A DNA stretch of 64,000 nt from Zobellia laminariae (GTDB lineage: Bacteria; Bacteroidota; Bacteroidia; Flavobacteriales; Flavobacteriaceae). Of this stretch, positions 46,130-55,091 are shown piece by piece (position 1 is the stretch's first letter; each line of letters starts with the position of its first letter). Both the position numbers and the translations under genes were made by a program. The notes under the pieces were generated by a model, which saw only the letters and a program-made list of their open reading frames with translations, was not told the DNA's origin and ran no database searches. The stretch spans positions 62,001 to 126,000 of the forward strand of contig NZ_RCNS01000001.1 of the NCBI RefSeq assembly GCF_009725995.1, given 5' to 3'.

Positions 46130-48010
46130 ATGAATTTACTTACTGTTGAAAATATTTCCAAATCATATGGTGAACGTGTCCTTTTCAAGGATCTTTCCTT
46201 TGGTATCAATAAAGGCCAGAAAATTGCTTTGATTGCCAAAAACGGAACCGGAAAAACATCTATTCTAAATATAATGTCCGGACTAGATAGCCCGGATTCA
46301 GGACAAGTGAATTACCGGAAGGGTATTCGTGTTTCATTTTTAGATCAAGAACCTGATCTTGACCCCAATCTAACGGTTGAAGAGACTATTTTTGCCTCGG
46401 ATAATGAAATACTCCAAGTTATAAACGCTTACGAAAAAGCATTGCACAATACTGAAGATGCAGATGCGTATCAGATTGCTTTTGAAGCAATGGAGCGTTT
46501 TGATGCTTGGGATTTTGAAACCTTGTACAAGCAAATTCTATCTAAATTAAAATTGGACAATTTAGATGCGAACGTAGGTCTACTATCTGGTGGACAGAAA
46601 AAACGTTTGGCACTGGCAGATGCCATTATCAACAAACCAGACTTATTAGTTCTTGATGAACCTACCAACCACTTGGATCTTGAAATGATTGAATGGTTAG
46701 AGGAGTATTTTGCAAAAGAGAACATGAGTCTTTTTATGGTAACTCACGACCGTTACTTCTTAGAAAGGGTATGTAATGAAATTATAGAGTTAGAAAATGG
46801 TCAGCTTTACCCATATAAAGGCAATTATTCTTACTACCTAGAAAAAAGAGAGGCACGTATTGAGCAAGAATCTGTAGAACAGCATAAATCTGAACGCCTT
46901 TTCAAGAAAGAGCTGGAATGGATGCGAAAGCAACCTAAGGCACGTACCACTAAATCAAAATCACGAATAGACGATTTTAGCACCATAAAAGACAAAGCTA
47001 GCCAAAGGAGAAATGACCATGAAATTCAGCTAGAAATAAATATGGAGCGTGTGGGCAGTAAAATTCTTGAACTCCACAAACTTGTAAAGTCATACCCTGA
47101 AAAGCCTATTTTAGATAAGTTTGATTATACTTTTACGAAAGGAGAACGTATAGGAATTATTGGCAAGAACGGAACCGGGAAATCTACGTTTCTAAATATC
47201 GTAACCGGCTCAGACCAACCAGACTCTGGTAAGGTAATAGTTGGTGACACTATTAAATTTGGTTACTACACCCAAAAAGGAATAAATATCAAAGAAGGCC
47301 AAAAGGTTATTGATGTTATTCGCGAATTTGGCGATTTCATTCCGCTTATGAAGGGTAGACAAATTTCTGCACAACAGCTTTTGGAACGCTTTCTTTTCGA
47401 TAGAAAAAAACAATATGATTTTGTAGACAAATTAAGTGGTGGTGAAAGAAAGCGACTTTACCTGTGTACGATTCTTATTCAAAATCCTAATTTCTTAATA
47501 CTTGATGAACCTACCAACGATTTAGATATCGTTACCTTAAATGTTCTTGAAAGTTTTCTTTTGGATTTTCCGGGCTGTTTAATAGTGGTCTCTCACGACC
47601 GGTATTTCATGGATAAAATTGTAGATCACCTTTTCATATTCAGAGGAAATGCAGTTATTGAAGATTTCCCTGGAAATTATTCAGATTTCCGTGCTTATGA
47701 GGATAGCAAAGTATTGGAAAGCCGTGAAGAGAAAGCAAATACAAAAGAAGTAACGGCAAATAAAATCGAACAAAAGAAGAGTAGTCCTAAGAATAAACTG
47801 CCCTATCTAGAGCAGAAAGAGTATAACAACTTAGAAAAGGATATTAAGAAACTAGAAGCAAAAAAAGTTAAGGTGCAGAACCAATTTGCAGATAGCTCCC
47901 TAAGCGGTGAAGAAATAGATAAACTTTCTATTGAACTTAAGGAAATTAATGAAGCTATAGAAGCTAAAACAGAGCGTTGGTTTGAACTTTCTGCATTAAT
48001 GGAAGGATAA
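46130..48010 (+). CDS. ABC-F family ATPase (Uup-like)
   Basis: Two ABC cassettes in one chain without membrane segments. Walker A AKNGTGKTSILN and GKNGTGKSTFLN; signatures LLSGGQKKRLALADAI and LSGGERKRLYLCTI; Walker B LLVLDEPTNHLD and FLILDEPTNDLD. The linker (about 245-300) has the ABC-F interdomain ELEWMRKQPKARTTKSKSR, and the C-terminus is a coiled coil (residues ~555-620, KLEAKKVKVQNQF), as in Uup. ABC-F proteins act on the ribosome or in DNA metabolism. It starts four bases after the DUF4105 gene, so they may be co-transcribed. Confidence 0.9.
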   Translation: MNLLTVENISKSYGERVLFKDLSFGINKGQKIALIAKNGTGKTSILNIMSGLDSPDSGQVNYRKGIRVSFLDQEPDLDPNLTVEETIFASDNEILQVINAYEKALHNTEDADAYQIAFEAMERFDAWDFETLYKQILSKLKLDNLDANVGLLSGGQKKRLALADAIINKPDLLVLDEPTNHLDLEMIEWLEEYFAKENMSLFMVTHDRYFLERVCNEIIELENGQLYPYKGNYSYYLEKREARIEQESVEQHKSERLFKKELEWMRKQPKARTTKSKSRIDDFSTIKDKASQRRNDHEIQLEINMERVGSKILELHKLVKSYPEKPILDKFDYTFTKGERIGIIGKNGTGKSTFLNIVTGSDQPDSGKVIVGDTIKFGYYTQKGINIKEGQKVIDVIREFGDFIPLMKGRQISAQQLLERFLFDRKKQYDFVDKLSGGERKRLYLCTILIQNPNFLILDEPTNDLDIVTLNVLESFLLDFPGCLIVVSHDRYFMDKIVDHLFIFRGNAVIEDFPGNYSDFRAYEDSKVLESREEKANTKEVTANKIEQKKSSPKNKLPYLEQKEYNNLEKDIKKLEAKKVKVQNQFADSSLSGEEIDKLSIELKEINEAIEAKTERWFELSALMEG

Positions 48011-48078
48011 ACCTGTTCAAAACCGAAAACAAGTTCTCAAAGTCTTTTTTGTCAAAACAAAATAACAAATAGTTACTC

Positions 48079-48582
48079 GTGCAACAGTTGCTAAAACACT
48101 TGAAATTCTTGCCTTCGGCAACCAATCAACATGGGGTGCACTCCCCATTTATCTATGGCTATGTTACCAAATGTTTATATCGCAAAAAAAAGTACAGCAG
48201 CTCTAAAAGCTTAAATGTGCTTTTTAAAAGCATTGCTTATTTTGGGTCAGAGCGAATTATGCTGCAAGACAATGAAGAAGAGCTAAAGGGGTTGATTAAC
48301 AAAAACTTTCCCGAAGCTAAATTTGTACTAACAGATGCAGATATAATTTATATATCAAAAAAAAATATTTCTAAAGTAGAAACCCTTTTATCCGCGAAAA
48401 AAAACATTCACAATAATACCTTGCTTTTATTAGACGGTATTTATGAATCAAAACAATCCGAAGCTATTTGGAAAGCATTAAAAAATGACTCCAAAGCAAC
48501 GGTAACAGTAGATATGTTCTATTGTGGAGCTGTTTTCTTTAGAGATGAACAGGCCAAGGAGCATTTTAAAATTCGGATTTAA
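48079..48582 (+). CDS. small protein resembling trimmed methyltransferase-like proteins
   Basis: GTG start (MQQLLKHLKFLPSATNQHGVHSPFIYGY). The N-terminal NQHGVHSPF and the end DMFYCGAVFFRDEQAKEHFKIRI recall Bacteroidota proteins annotated as class I SAM-dependent methyltransferases, but at 167 residues it is shorter than the ~230-260 I would expect, and I find no glycine-rich SAM loop after the first block. It may be a shortened, non-catalytic homologue. The frame is intact. It is followed by two more genes in the same direction and probably co-transcribed. Confidence 0.6.
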   Translation: MQQLLKHLKFLPSATNQHGVHSPFIYGYVTKCLYRKKKYSSSKSLNVLFKSIAYFGSERIMLQDNEEELKGLINKNFPEAKFVLTDADIIYISKKNISKVETLLSAKKNIHNNTLLLLDGIYESKQSEAIWKALKNDSKATVTVDMFYCGAVFFRDEQAKEHFKIRI

Positions 48583-48609
48583 ACGCTTATTTTAGATTAA
48601 ATTGCAATT

Positions 48610-48768
48610 ATGAGCAACTATACTATTTATATTATTCTAGGAGTTGTGGCTGTCGTATATATATTATCATCAATGAATAGCCGCCGTCAGTCAAAAGACC
48701 GTAAAAGCCGAAAATTTATGGATAATTACAAAAGTTCCAAAAAAGAAGAAAAGGAACAAGACCGTTAA
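48610..48768 (+). CDS. 52-residue membrane protein with charged tail
   Basis: ATG at 48610 to TAA at 48768. One hydrophobic segment (about residues 5-22, IYIILGVVAVVYILSSM) is followed by a strongly basic/acidic tail (SRRQSKDRKSRKF and KKEEKEQDR). It sits in a tight run of genes (28 bases after the previous stop, 33 before the next start), which supports it as real. No family recognised; the topology resembles small inner-membrane adaptor proteins. Confidence 0.6.
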   Translation: MSNYTIYIILGVVAVVYILSSMNSRRQSKDRKSRKFMDNYKSSKKEEKEQDR

Positions 48769-48801
48769 ATCCATCTACCAATACACTGTAAATTTCTTAA
48801 A

Positions 48802-49386
48802 ATGAAAATATACACCAAAACAGGTGATAAAGGCACTACCGCCCTAATTGGGGGTACTCGAGTTAAAAAACACCACGTAAGGATAGAAAGTTATGGTACG
48901 GTAGACGAACTAAACTCTTGGCTAGGTCTAGTTAGAGATCAAAAGATAGATAGCAGGTCTAAGGAGGTTTTGACCAAAATACAGGAGAATCTATTTGTTG
49001 TAGGTGCAATTTTGGCTACTGATCCAGAGAAAGCAATCTTAAAAAATGGAAAAAAACGTTTAAATATTGCTGAAATCAAGGCAACGGATATTGAATTGCT
49101 TGAGAAAGAAATAGATGTAATGGACGAAGCGTTGCCTCAAATGACGCATTTTATCCTTCCTGGCGGACACACTACAGTGTCATATTGTCATATTGCCAGA
49201 ACTGTTTGTCGTAGAGCGGAGCGTATGAGTACACTACTTTACGAAAATGAACCTTTCAACGAGAACGTTCTGTTATTTTTGAACAGACTATCAGACTATT
49301 TATTTGTGCTGGCACGAAAGTTGTCAGAAAACTTACAAGCAGATGAAATAAAATGGATTCCTGAGAGTACAGAAAAAGACAACTAG
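48802..49386 (+). CDS. cob(I)alamin adenosyltransferase, PduO type
   Basis: 194 residues. The ATP-binding N-terminus MKIYTKTGDKGTTALIGGTRV, the YGTVDELNSWLG helix, and CHIARTVCRRAERMS with the conserved Arg/Glu are all present. It attaches adenosyl to cobalamin, giving AdoCbl. AdoCbl is also the ligand expected for a CarH-type regulator such as that at 16050, although the two genes are 32 kb apart. No cobalamin synthesis genes are visible, so the cell may salvage B12. Confidence 0.92.
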   Translation: MKIYTKTGDKGTTALIGGTRVKKHHVRIESYGTVDELNSWLGLVRDQKIDSRSKEVLTKIQENLFVVGAILATDPEKAILKNGKKRLNIAEIKATDIELLEKEIDVMDEALPQMTHFILPGGHTTVSYCHIARTVCRRAERMSTLLYENEPFNENVLLFLNRLSDYLFVLARKLSENLQADEIKWIPESTEKDN

Positions 49387-49502
49387 CGAGCGATTATAAA
49401 ATTTTTGCTTCAGTTTAATTTGCTTTTCTCTAATAATTTGTTTAATTCATCGTTATCAAACTATTAATACAAAAATAATAGTAATAAAATAGCCTGATTT
49501 CC

Positions 49503-49532
49503 TTGGCTATATCGTTATAAAAATTATTTTTG
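49503..49532 (+). promoter_or_regulatory. flavobacterial promoter of the DUF2795 gene
   Basis: TTG (49503-49505), 19-base spacer, TATTTTTG (49525-49532): a full match to the TTG-N19-TAnnTTTG consensus. Start predicted near 49540, with an ATG at 49558. Confidence 0.75.
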
Positions 49533-49557
49533 CAAAAATTTAAATTGAACAACTGAA

Positions 49558-49782
49558 ATGTATTGGACATTAGAACTAGCATCATATTTAAGTGATGCAC
49601 CCTGGCCCGCAACAAAAGACGAATTGATAGATTACTCAATCCGTACAGGCGCGCCTCTAGAGGTCGTCGAAAACCTTCAGTCTATGGAAGAAGAGGGCGG
49701 TGAGATTTACGAATCCATCGAAGAAATCTGGCCAGACTACCCAACAGAAGAAGATTATCTCTGGAACGAGGACGAATATTAG
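49558..49782 (+). CDS. DUF2795-domain small acidic protein
   Basis: 74 residues with the DUF2795 core YLSDAPWPATKDELIDYSIRTGAPLEVVENLQ, and a very acidic tail (EEDYLWNEDEY). Soluble, no cofactor motif. The family is common in bacteria with no assigned role. It has its own strong promoter (49503-49532) and terminator (49804-49832), so it is a stand-alone, probably highly expressed gene. Confidence 0.85.
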   Translation: MYWTLELASYLSDAPWPATKDELIDYSIRTGAPLEVVENLQSMEEEGGEIYESIEEIWPDYPTEEDYLWNEDEY

Positions 49783-49803
49783 AAATATTACGTTAATTGA
49801 AAC

Positions 49804-49832
49804 AAAAAAGTCTCTATCGAGGCTTTTTTTTT
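49804..49832 (+). terminator. intrinsic terminator
   Basis: A stem AAAAAAGTCTC/GAGGCTTTTTT with one G-U pair, loop TATC, T-run after. It ends the DUF2795 transcript. Confidence 0.7.
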
Positions 49833-49980
49833 ATGTAATTTTGGCAGGCATTTAGGCGAAATGTACATAGACTACAAACTGGAATACCTTTTGCAAAGAA
49901 CTACGCCATATGCACAATGTAATTATAGTGCCCTTCCGCTTACAATATCTTAAAGGCGGTCTAATACTAAATAGCTAGAA

Positions 49981-52900
49981 ATGAGTTTTTTAAATTCGAT
50001 ATTAAAAGTATTTGTAGGTGATAAATCTGAAAAAGACGTAAAAGAACTACAGCCTCTTGTAGAACAGATAAGGTCTTTTGAAAAGCAGTTAGAAGGAATT
50101 AGTCATGACGAGCTTCGTGAGAAAACTAAAACCTTTAAGCTTAAAATAGCCGAAGACATCAGCGAATTCACAAAAAAAATAAGTGAATTAGAAGAAGAAG
50201 TAAAAGCGTCTACGGATATTGATAAGAACGAAGATATTTATGCCGAAATAGATAAATTAAAAGAAGAATCATATAAAGTAAGTGAAGCTACTCTTAATGA
50301 GATTTTACCTATAGCTTTTGCTGTAGTTAAAGAAACGGCTAAGCGTTTTGCTCAAAATAAAACTATACAAGTTACCGCTTCAGAATATGATCGCGAACTT
50401 TCTGGTTCTAAAGACTATGTAACTTTAGATGGAGACAGTGCTATATGGAAGAATTCATGGAACGCCGCTGGAAAAGAGGTTACTTGGGACATGGTTCATT
50501 ATGACGTACAGCTAATAGGTGGTATTGCACTACACCAAGGTAAAATTGCAGAAATGCATACCGGTGAAGGTAAGACCCTAGTAGCAACATTGCCTTTATA
50601 CCTTAATGCTTTGTCAGGACACGGTACACACTTGGTTACCGTTAATGATTACCTAGCAAAAAGAGATAGTGCTTGGATGGCTCCTATTTTTGAGTTTCAC
50701 GGTCTTTCAGTAGATTGTATTGATCATCACCGCCCTAACTCAGAAGGAAGAAGAGCTGCTTACAACGCAGATATTACGTATGGTACTAATAACGAATTTG
50801 GTTTTGATTACCTACGGGATAACATGGCACACACGCCAAAAGATTTAGTACAACGTCCACATCATTACGCAATCGTAGATGAGGTAGATTCAGTTTTAGT
50901 TGATGATGCTCGTACACCATTAATTATTTCCGGTCCCGTGCCTGAAGGAGATCGTCATGAATTTAATGAACTCAAACCTAAGGTTGGTGATATTGTAAAT
51001 CAACAAAGACATCACTTAACAGGAGTTTTAGCCGAAGCGAAAAAACTAATTCAAGAAGGCAATACTAAAGAGGGTGGTTTCTTATTACTACGTGTACATA
51101 GAGGTCTACCAAAGAACAAAGCACTTATTAAGTTCTTAAGTGAAGAAGGTGTTAAGCAGTTGCTTCAGAAAACGGAGAACTATTATATGCAAGATAACAA
51201 CAGGGAAATGCCTAAAGTAGACGAAGACCTGTTATTCGTTATCGATGAAAAGAACAACCAGATTGAACTTACCGAGAAAGGTGTAGATTATATTTCAGGT
51301 GAGCAAAATAGAGATTTCTTTGTAATGCCGGATATTGGCGGAGAAATTGCCAAGATTGAAAATCAGAACTTAGATATTGAAAAAGAAGCTGAACTTAAAG
51401 AAGAACTTTTTAAAGAGTTTGGAATTAAGAGTGAGCGTATTCATACCATGAGCCAACTTTTAAAAGCATACACGCTTTTTGAAAAAGATGTGGAATATGT
51501 GGTAATGGACAATAAGGTAATGATTGTTGATGAACAAACCGGACGTATCATGGACGGTCGTCGTTATTCAGACGGACTTCACCAAGCTATTGAAGCTAAA
51601 GAAAATGTAAAAATCGAAGCGCTTACTCAAACATTCGCCACGGTTACATTACAGAACTACTTTAGAATGTATAACAAGCTTTCCGGTATGACCGGTACGG
51701 CTGTTACAGAAGCAGGTGAATTCTGGGAAATATATGAGTTGGATGTTATGGAAATACCAACCAACAGACCTATTGCCCGTGATGACAGACACGATTTAAT
51801 TTACAAGACAAAGCGTGAAAAATATAATGCCATAATTGATGAAGTTACTAAACTATCTCAAGCAGGTAGACCAGTATTGATTGGTACAACTTCTGTTGAA
51901 ATATCTGAGTTGTTATCACGAATGTTGACTATTAGAAAAGTAAATCACAACGTACTGAATGCAAAACTTCACAAAAAAGAAGCAGATGTAGTTGCCGAAG
52001 CTGGTAACCCAGGTGTTGTAACTATAGCTACAAACATGGCTGGTCGTGGTACAGATATTAAACTGACCGACGAAGTTAAAAAAGCTGGCGGTTTAGCTAT
52101 TGTAGGTACGGAAAGACATGACTCAAGACGTGTAGATAGACAGTTAAGAGGTCGTTCTGGTCGTCAAGGAGATCCAGGAAGCTCGCAATTTTATGTTTCT
52201 TTAGAAGATAACCTAATGCGCTTATTCGGTTCAGACCGTGTGGCTAAAATGATGGACAAAATGGGCTTGGAAGATGGTGAAGTAATTCAACACTCCATGA
52301 TGACCAAATCTATTGAGCGTGCGCAGAAAAAAGTAGAAGAAAACAACTTTGGAGTACGTAAACGTCTTTTGGAATATGATGATGTTATGAACGCCCAGCG
52401 TGAAGTAGTCTACAAAAGAAGGCGTCATGCTATACAAGGTGAACGTTTAAAAGTGGACATTGCCAATATGGTATATGATACCTGTGAAGTTATTGCAGAT
52501 ACCAATAAGGCAGCAAGCGACTACAAGAATTTTGAATTTGAACTTATAAAATATTTCTCTATAACATCTCCTATTTCAGAAGATGAGTTTAGTAAAATGA
52601 GTGTGCAGGATATTGCCAACAAGGTGTACTCTGAAGCTTATAAGTACTATCAAGGTAAAATGGAGCGTAATGCAGCAACTGCATTCCCTGTTATCAAAAA
52701 GGTTTACGAAGACAATGCCAACAAGTTTGAGCGTATTGTAGTGCCTTTTACAGATGGTATTAAAACGCTTAATGTAGTTACTAATCTAGAACTTGCTTAC
52801 CAAAGTAACGGGAAGGAATTGGTTACCGATTTTGAAAAGAACATTACACTAGCCATCATTGATGACTCTTGGAAAACACATTTGCGTAAGATGGATGAGC

Positions 52901-53343
52901 TAAAGCAATCTGTGCAGTTAGCGGTTCATGAGCAGAAAGATCCTTTATTAATTTATAAGTTTGAAGCTTTTGAACTTTTTAAAGAGATGATAGACAAGGT
53001 GAATAAAGAAGTTGTTTCTTTCTTGTTTAAAGGTGAGCTACCAAGCGAGAATCCTAATGAGATTCAGGAAGCTAGAACTGTAAGCAGACCTAAAGAAGAG
53101 CTTCGGACCAGTAAAGAAGAAATACCTAATAGTGATGAATTAGCAGCTCAGAACAGAGCAGCAGGCCAAACACAAGGCCAACGTCCTCAGGTTACTGAAA
53201 CTATTGTTCGTGAGCGACCAAAGATTGGCCGTAACGATAGAGTTACTATAAAGAATGTAATCTCTGGCGAAAGTAAAACGGTTAAGTACAAACAGGCAGA
53301 ACCGCTTATAGAAAACGGAGATTGGGTGCTTACAGAAGGTTAA
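49981..53343 (+). CDS. secA: preprotein translocase ATPase SecA
   Basis: 1120 residues, about 220 longer than E. coli SecA, as in other Bacteroidota. Walker A is MHTGEGKTLVATLP, Walker B AIVDEVDSVLVDDARTPLIISG, and the second ATPase lobe has NMAGRGTDI, LRGRSGRQGDPGSSQFY. Extra length lies near residues 35-100 (charged coiled coil) and 330-470. The usual zinc-binding CxCxSGxxxxxCH tail is missing; instead the end is ERPKIGRNDRVTIKNVISG and KYKQAEPLIENGDWVL. It powers Sec export. It stands alone with a terminator after it. Confidence 0.96.
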   Translation: MSFLNSILKVFVGDKSEKDVKELQPLVEQIRSFEKQLEGISHDELREKTKTFKLKIAEDISEFTKKISELEEEVKASTDIDKNEDIYAEIDKLKEESYKVSEATLNEILPIAFAVVKETAKRFAQNKTIQVTASEYDRELSGSKDYVTLDGDSAIWKNSWNAAGKEVTWDMVHYDVQLIGGIALHQGKIAEMHTGEGKTLVATLPLYLNALSGHGTHLVTVNDYLAKRDSAWMAPIFEFHGLSVDCIDHHRPNSEGRRAAYNADITYGTNNEFGFDYLRDNMAHTPKDLVQRPHHYAIVDEVDSVLVDDARTPLIISGPVPEGDRHEFNELKPKVGDIVNQQRHHLTGVLAEAKKLIQEGNTKEGGFLLLRVHRGLPKNKALIKFLSEEGVKQLLQKTENYYMQDNNREMPKVDEDLLFVIDEKNNQIELTEKGVDYISGEQNRDFFVMPDIGGEIAKIENQNLDIEKEAELKEELFKEFGIKSERIHTMSQLLKAYTLFEKDVEYVVMDNKVMIVDEQTGRIMDGRRYSDGLHQAIEAKENVKIEALTQTFATVTLQNYFRMYNKLSGMTGTAVTEAGEFWEIYELDVMEIPTNRPIARDDRHDLIYKTKREKYNAIIDEVTKLSQAGRPVLIGTTSVEISELLSRMLTIRKVNHNVLNAKLHKKEADVVAEAGNPGVVTIATNMAGRGTDIKLTDEVKKAGGLAIVGTERHDSRRVDRQLRGRSGRQGDPGSSQFYVSLEDNLMRLFGSDRVAKMMDKMGLEDGEVIQHSMMTKSIERAQKKVEENNFGVRKRLLEYDDVMNAQREVVYKRRRHAIQGERLKVDIANMVYDTCEVIADTNKAASDYKNFEFELIKYFSITSPISEDEFSKMSVQDIANKVYSEAYKYYQGKMERNAATAFPVIKKVYEDNANKFERIVVPFTDGIKTLNVVTNLELAYQSNGKELVTDFEKNITLAIIDDSWKTHLRKMDELKQSVQLAVHEQKDPLLIYKFEAFELFKEMIDKVNKEVVSFLFKGELPSENPNEIQEARTVSRPKEELRTSKEEIPNSDELAAQNRAAGQTQGQRPQVTETIVRERPKIGRNDRVTIKNVISGESKTVKYKQAEPLIENGDWVLTEG

Positions 53344-53367
53344 AACCCAGCACCTTTTAGAATATTT

Positions 53368-53402
53368 AACGGCAACTTAGAGATAAGTTGCCGTTTTTTT
53401 TG
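53368..53402 (+). terminator. intrinsic terminator after secA
   Basis: A perfect 12-bp stem (53368-53379 with 53384-53395), GAGA loop, and eight T. Confidence 0.92.
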
Positions 53403-53568
53403 CCCGATTGACGAGTAAAACGCTACTTACATTCAATTGTATCTACTATTGCAGGGCTATGAATAAATTACCCCCAAGGTAAAATTGCTGCTAGTTCAGC
53501 AACTATATACCCAGTTTATTCAGAATTTAACTTCCAAAATGCTTCTGCTTTAAAATTAAAGTGTGTTG

Positions 53569-53576
53569 TATCTTTG
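53569..53576 (+). promoter_or_regulatory. candidate promoter of the first HisKA_2 kinase
   Basis: TATCTTTG matches TAnnTTTG, 45 bases before the ATG at 53621. The upstream TTG is not present at the usual spacing. Confidence 0.45.
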
Positions 53577-53620
53577 TGGAAGTGTCGCATTTAACACGCG
53601 GATTCACTTCTTTTTTTTAA

Positions 53621-54850
53621 ATGAATACCGAAAACGTTTACATGCGAAAGCCAAAAACACAGCTGAACAGGATTAGCGATAAGACCAAATTATTACTAAA
53701 GTTCAACTATATATCCTCTGCACTTAGTCTAATTATAGGCCTAATCTGCTCTTACGCCATTCATATGAGTGGCACCATTCCTTATGTTTTCTACTTCTAT
53801 TTTGTTCTAAATTTATTGAACGTAGCGGCTTTTAATAAGCATAAGAACCTTACGGCAATGGCAATTGGTACCTCTGCACTTTCGTTCTTAAGCACCATTG
53901 TAATCACACTTTTTAGTGGTGGCATAAACAGTCCGTTTATTTTTATTCTTGGCCTTATTGTACTAGCAGGTTATATATCTACAAGGGTATTTGGCAAGGT
54001 TTACCTTTACCTTATCATTAGTACTATAATCTTAATATATCTTATTGATTATGCCAATTTTGATTTTATAGTAAATGAAGTTCCAGAGAGTTCCAGAGAT
54101 TTATTTAGCCTGATCAGTATATTATTTTCAGTTTATTTACTAGGTGGCGTGCTAGGTAAAAACCTATTGAATACGCACCACAAGCTGTATAAATCAAAAG
54201 CCAAGATAGAAAAAAGTGTAGACGAGAAAGAAAACCTTTTGCGAGAGGTACATCATAGGGTAAAAAACAATTTACAGACCGTCTCCAGTCTTTTGAATCT
54301 ACAGGCCAGAAACACGCCTAACGAACAAATTAAAGAATTAGTAAAAAGTAGTCAAAATAGGGTAACCGCAATGGCTATGATCCACGAAATGCTCTACGTT
54401 CGCGACAACCTCTCTAAAATTGAATTTGGATCGTACGTACAAGAGCTTACACAATTTCTTCTAAGAACAGTAGAACGGAAAGACAGGAAGATAGATGTTG
54501 CTATAGATATTCCCGATACTTGGTTGAGTATTGACACTGCCATTCCCTTGGGTCTATTAATCAATGAAACAGTGACCAACTCCATTAAGTATGGCTTTAA
54601 AGATATGGAAGTGGGTAAAATTACGATTGAACTCGAAAAAATATATCAAAATAAATTTATCCTTAAAATTAGTGATAACGGAGCTAGTTTTCCATTAGAC
54701 TTTGACTTTAAGAACTCTAACACACTGGGATTAAGACTAATTCATAATCTTGCAAGACAACTACAAGGAACAATAGAGCGCCTCCCAACTACTGAAGGCA
54801 CAACCTATAAACTAGTATTTCAAGATATAGCAAGCCAATTTAATACGTAA
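53621..54850 (+). CDS. HisKA_2-type membrane histidine kinase (paralogue 1)
   Basis: Six membrane segments in the first ~185 residues, with a conserved intramembrane stretch LFSGGINSPFIFILGLIVLAGY (about residues 98-119, in part). A short coiled coil leads to the HisKA_2 dimer domain with the phosphoacceptor His211 in EVHHRVKNNLQTVSSLL, then an ATPase domain with GLLINETVTNSIKYGF and ISDNGASFP. The G1 box glycine is altered (DNGASF rather than DNGxG). No receiver gene is adjacent, so the output partner is elsewhere. Two close paralogues follow at 55092 and 57902. Confidence 0.87.
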   Translation: MNTENVYMRKPKTQLNRISDKTKLLLKFNYISSALSLIIGLICSYAIHMSGTIPYVFYFYFVLNLLNVAAFNKHKNLTAMAIGTSALSFLSTIVITLFSGGINSPFIFILGLIVLAGYISTRVFGKVYLYLIISTIILIYLIDYANFDFIVNEVPESSRDLFSLISILFSVYLLGGVLGKNLLNTHHKLYKSKAKIEKSVDEKENLLREVHHRVKNNLQTVSSLLNLQARNTPNEQIKELVKSSQNRVTAMAMIHEMLYVRDNLSKIEFGSYVQELTQFLLRTVERKDRKIDVAIDIPDTWLSIDTAIPLGLLINETVTNSIKYGFKDMEVGKITIELEKIYQNKFILKISDNGASFPLDFDFKNSNTLGLRLIHNLARQLQGTIERLPTTEGTTYKLVFQDIASQFNT

Positions 54851-54914
54851 GTATTATATTAGCTGACACTGTTTTTGTCTACAGTTATTTTCCTTTATTT
54901 TAATTTAGGTTTTT

Positions 54915-54950
54915 CTGTCATAAAATGACAGATAATTCGGAATAAATTTG
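54915..54950 (+). promoter_or_regulatory. palindromic operator candidate and promoter before kinase 2
   Basis: CTGTCA-TAAAA-TGACAG (54915-54931) is a perfect inverted repeat, and TAAATTTG (54943-54950) matches TAnnTTTG 11 bases downstream. The palindrome covers the place of the upstream promoter element, where no TTG is found. It looks like a binding site for a dimeric regulator. Confidence 0.4.
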
Positions 54951-55091
54951 TAGATTTCTGACAGAAGCCCCAGCTTATCATTTTTAAAATTGTCCCTATT
55001 ATAGTATAATTTCATGGCTAAAATTGCCATAGTTGTACTATTTTGCTATTTGGGGTGTAATTTTTCCACTTCGGCTTCAATATAATTAGTA

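Noticed and set aside
49861..49953. 30-codon frame before secA (MYIDYKLEYLL...)
   Set aside because: No promoter of its own, no recognisable composition, and it lies in the probable secA leader.
54871..54884. Single reversed unit (TTTTTGTCTACAGT region) upstream of kinase 2
   Set aside because: It resembles one repeat unit, but no good 21-bp partner is present and its distance to the promoter (66 bp) fits neither 35, 56 nor 77.
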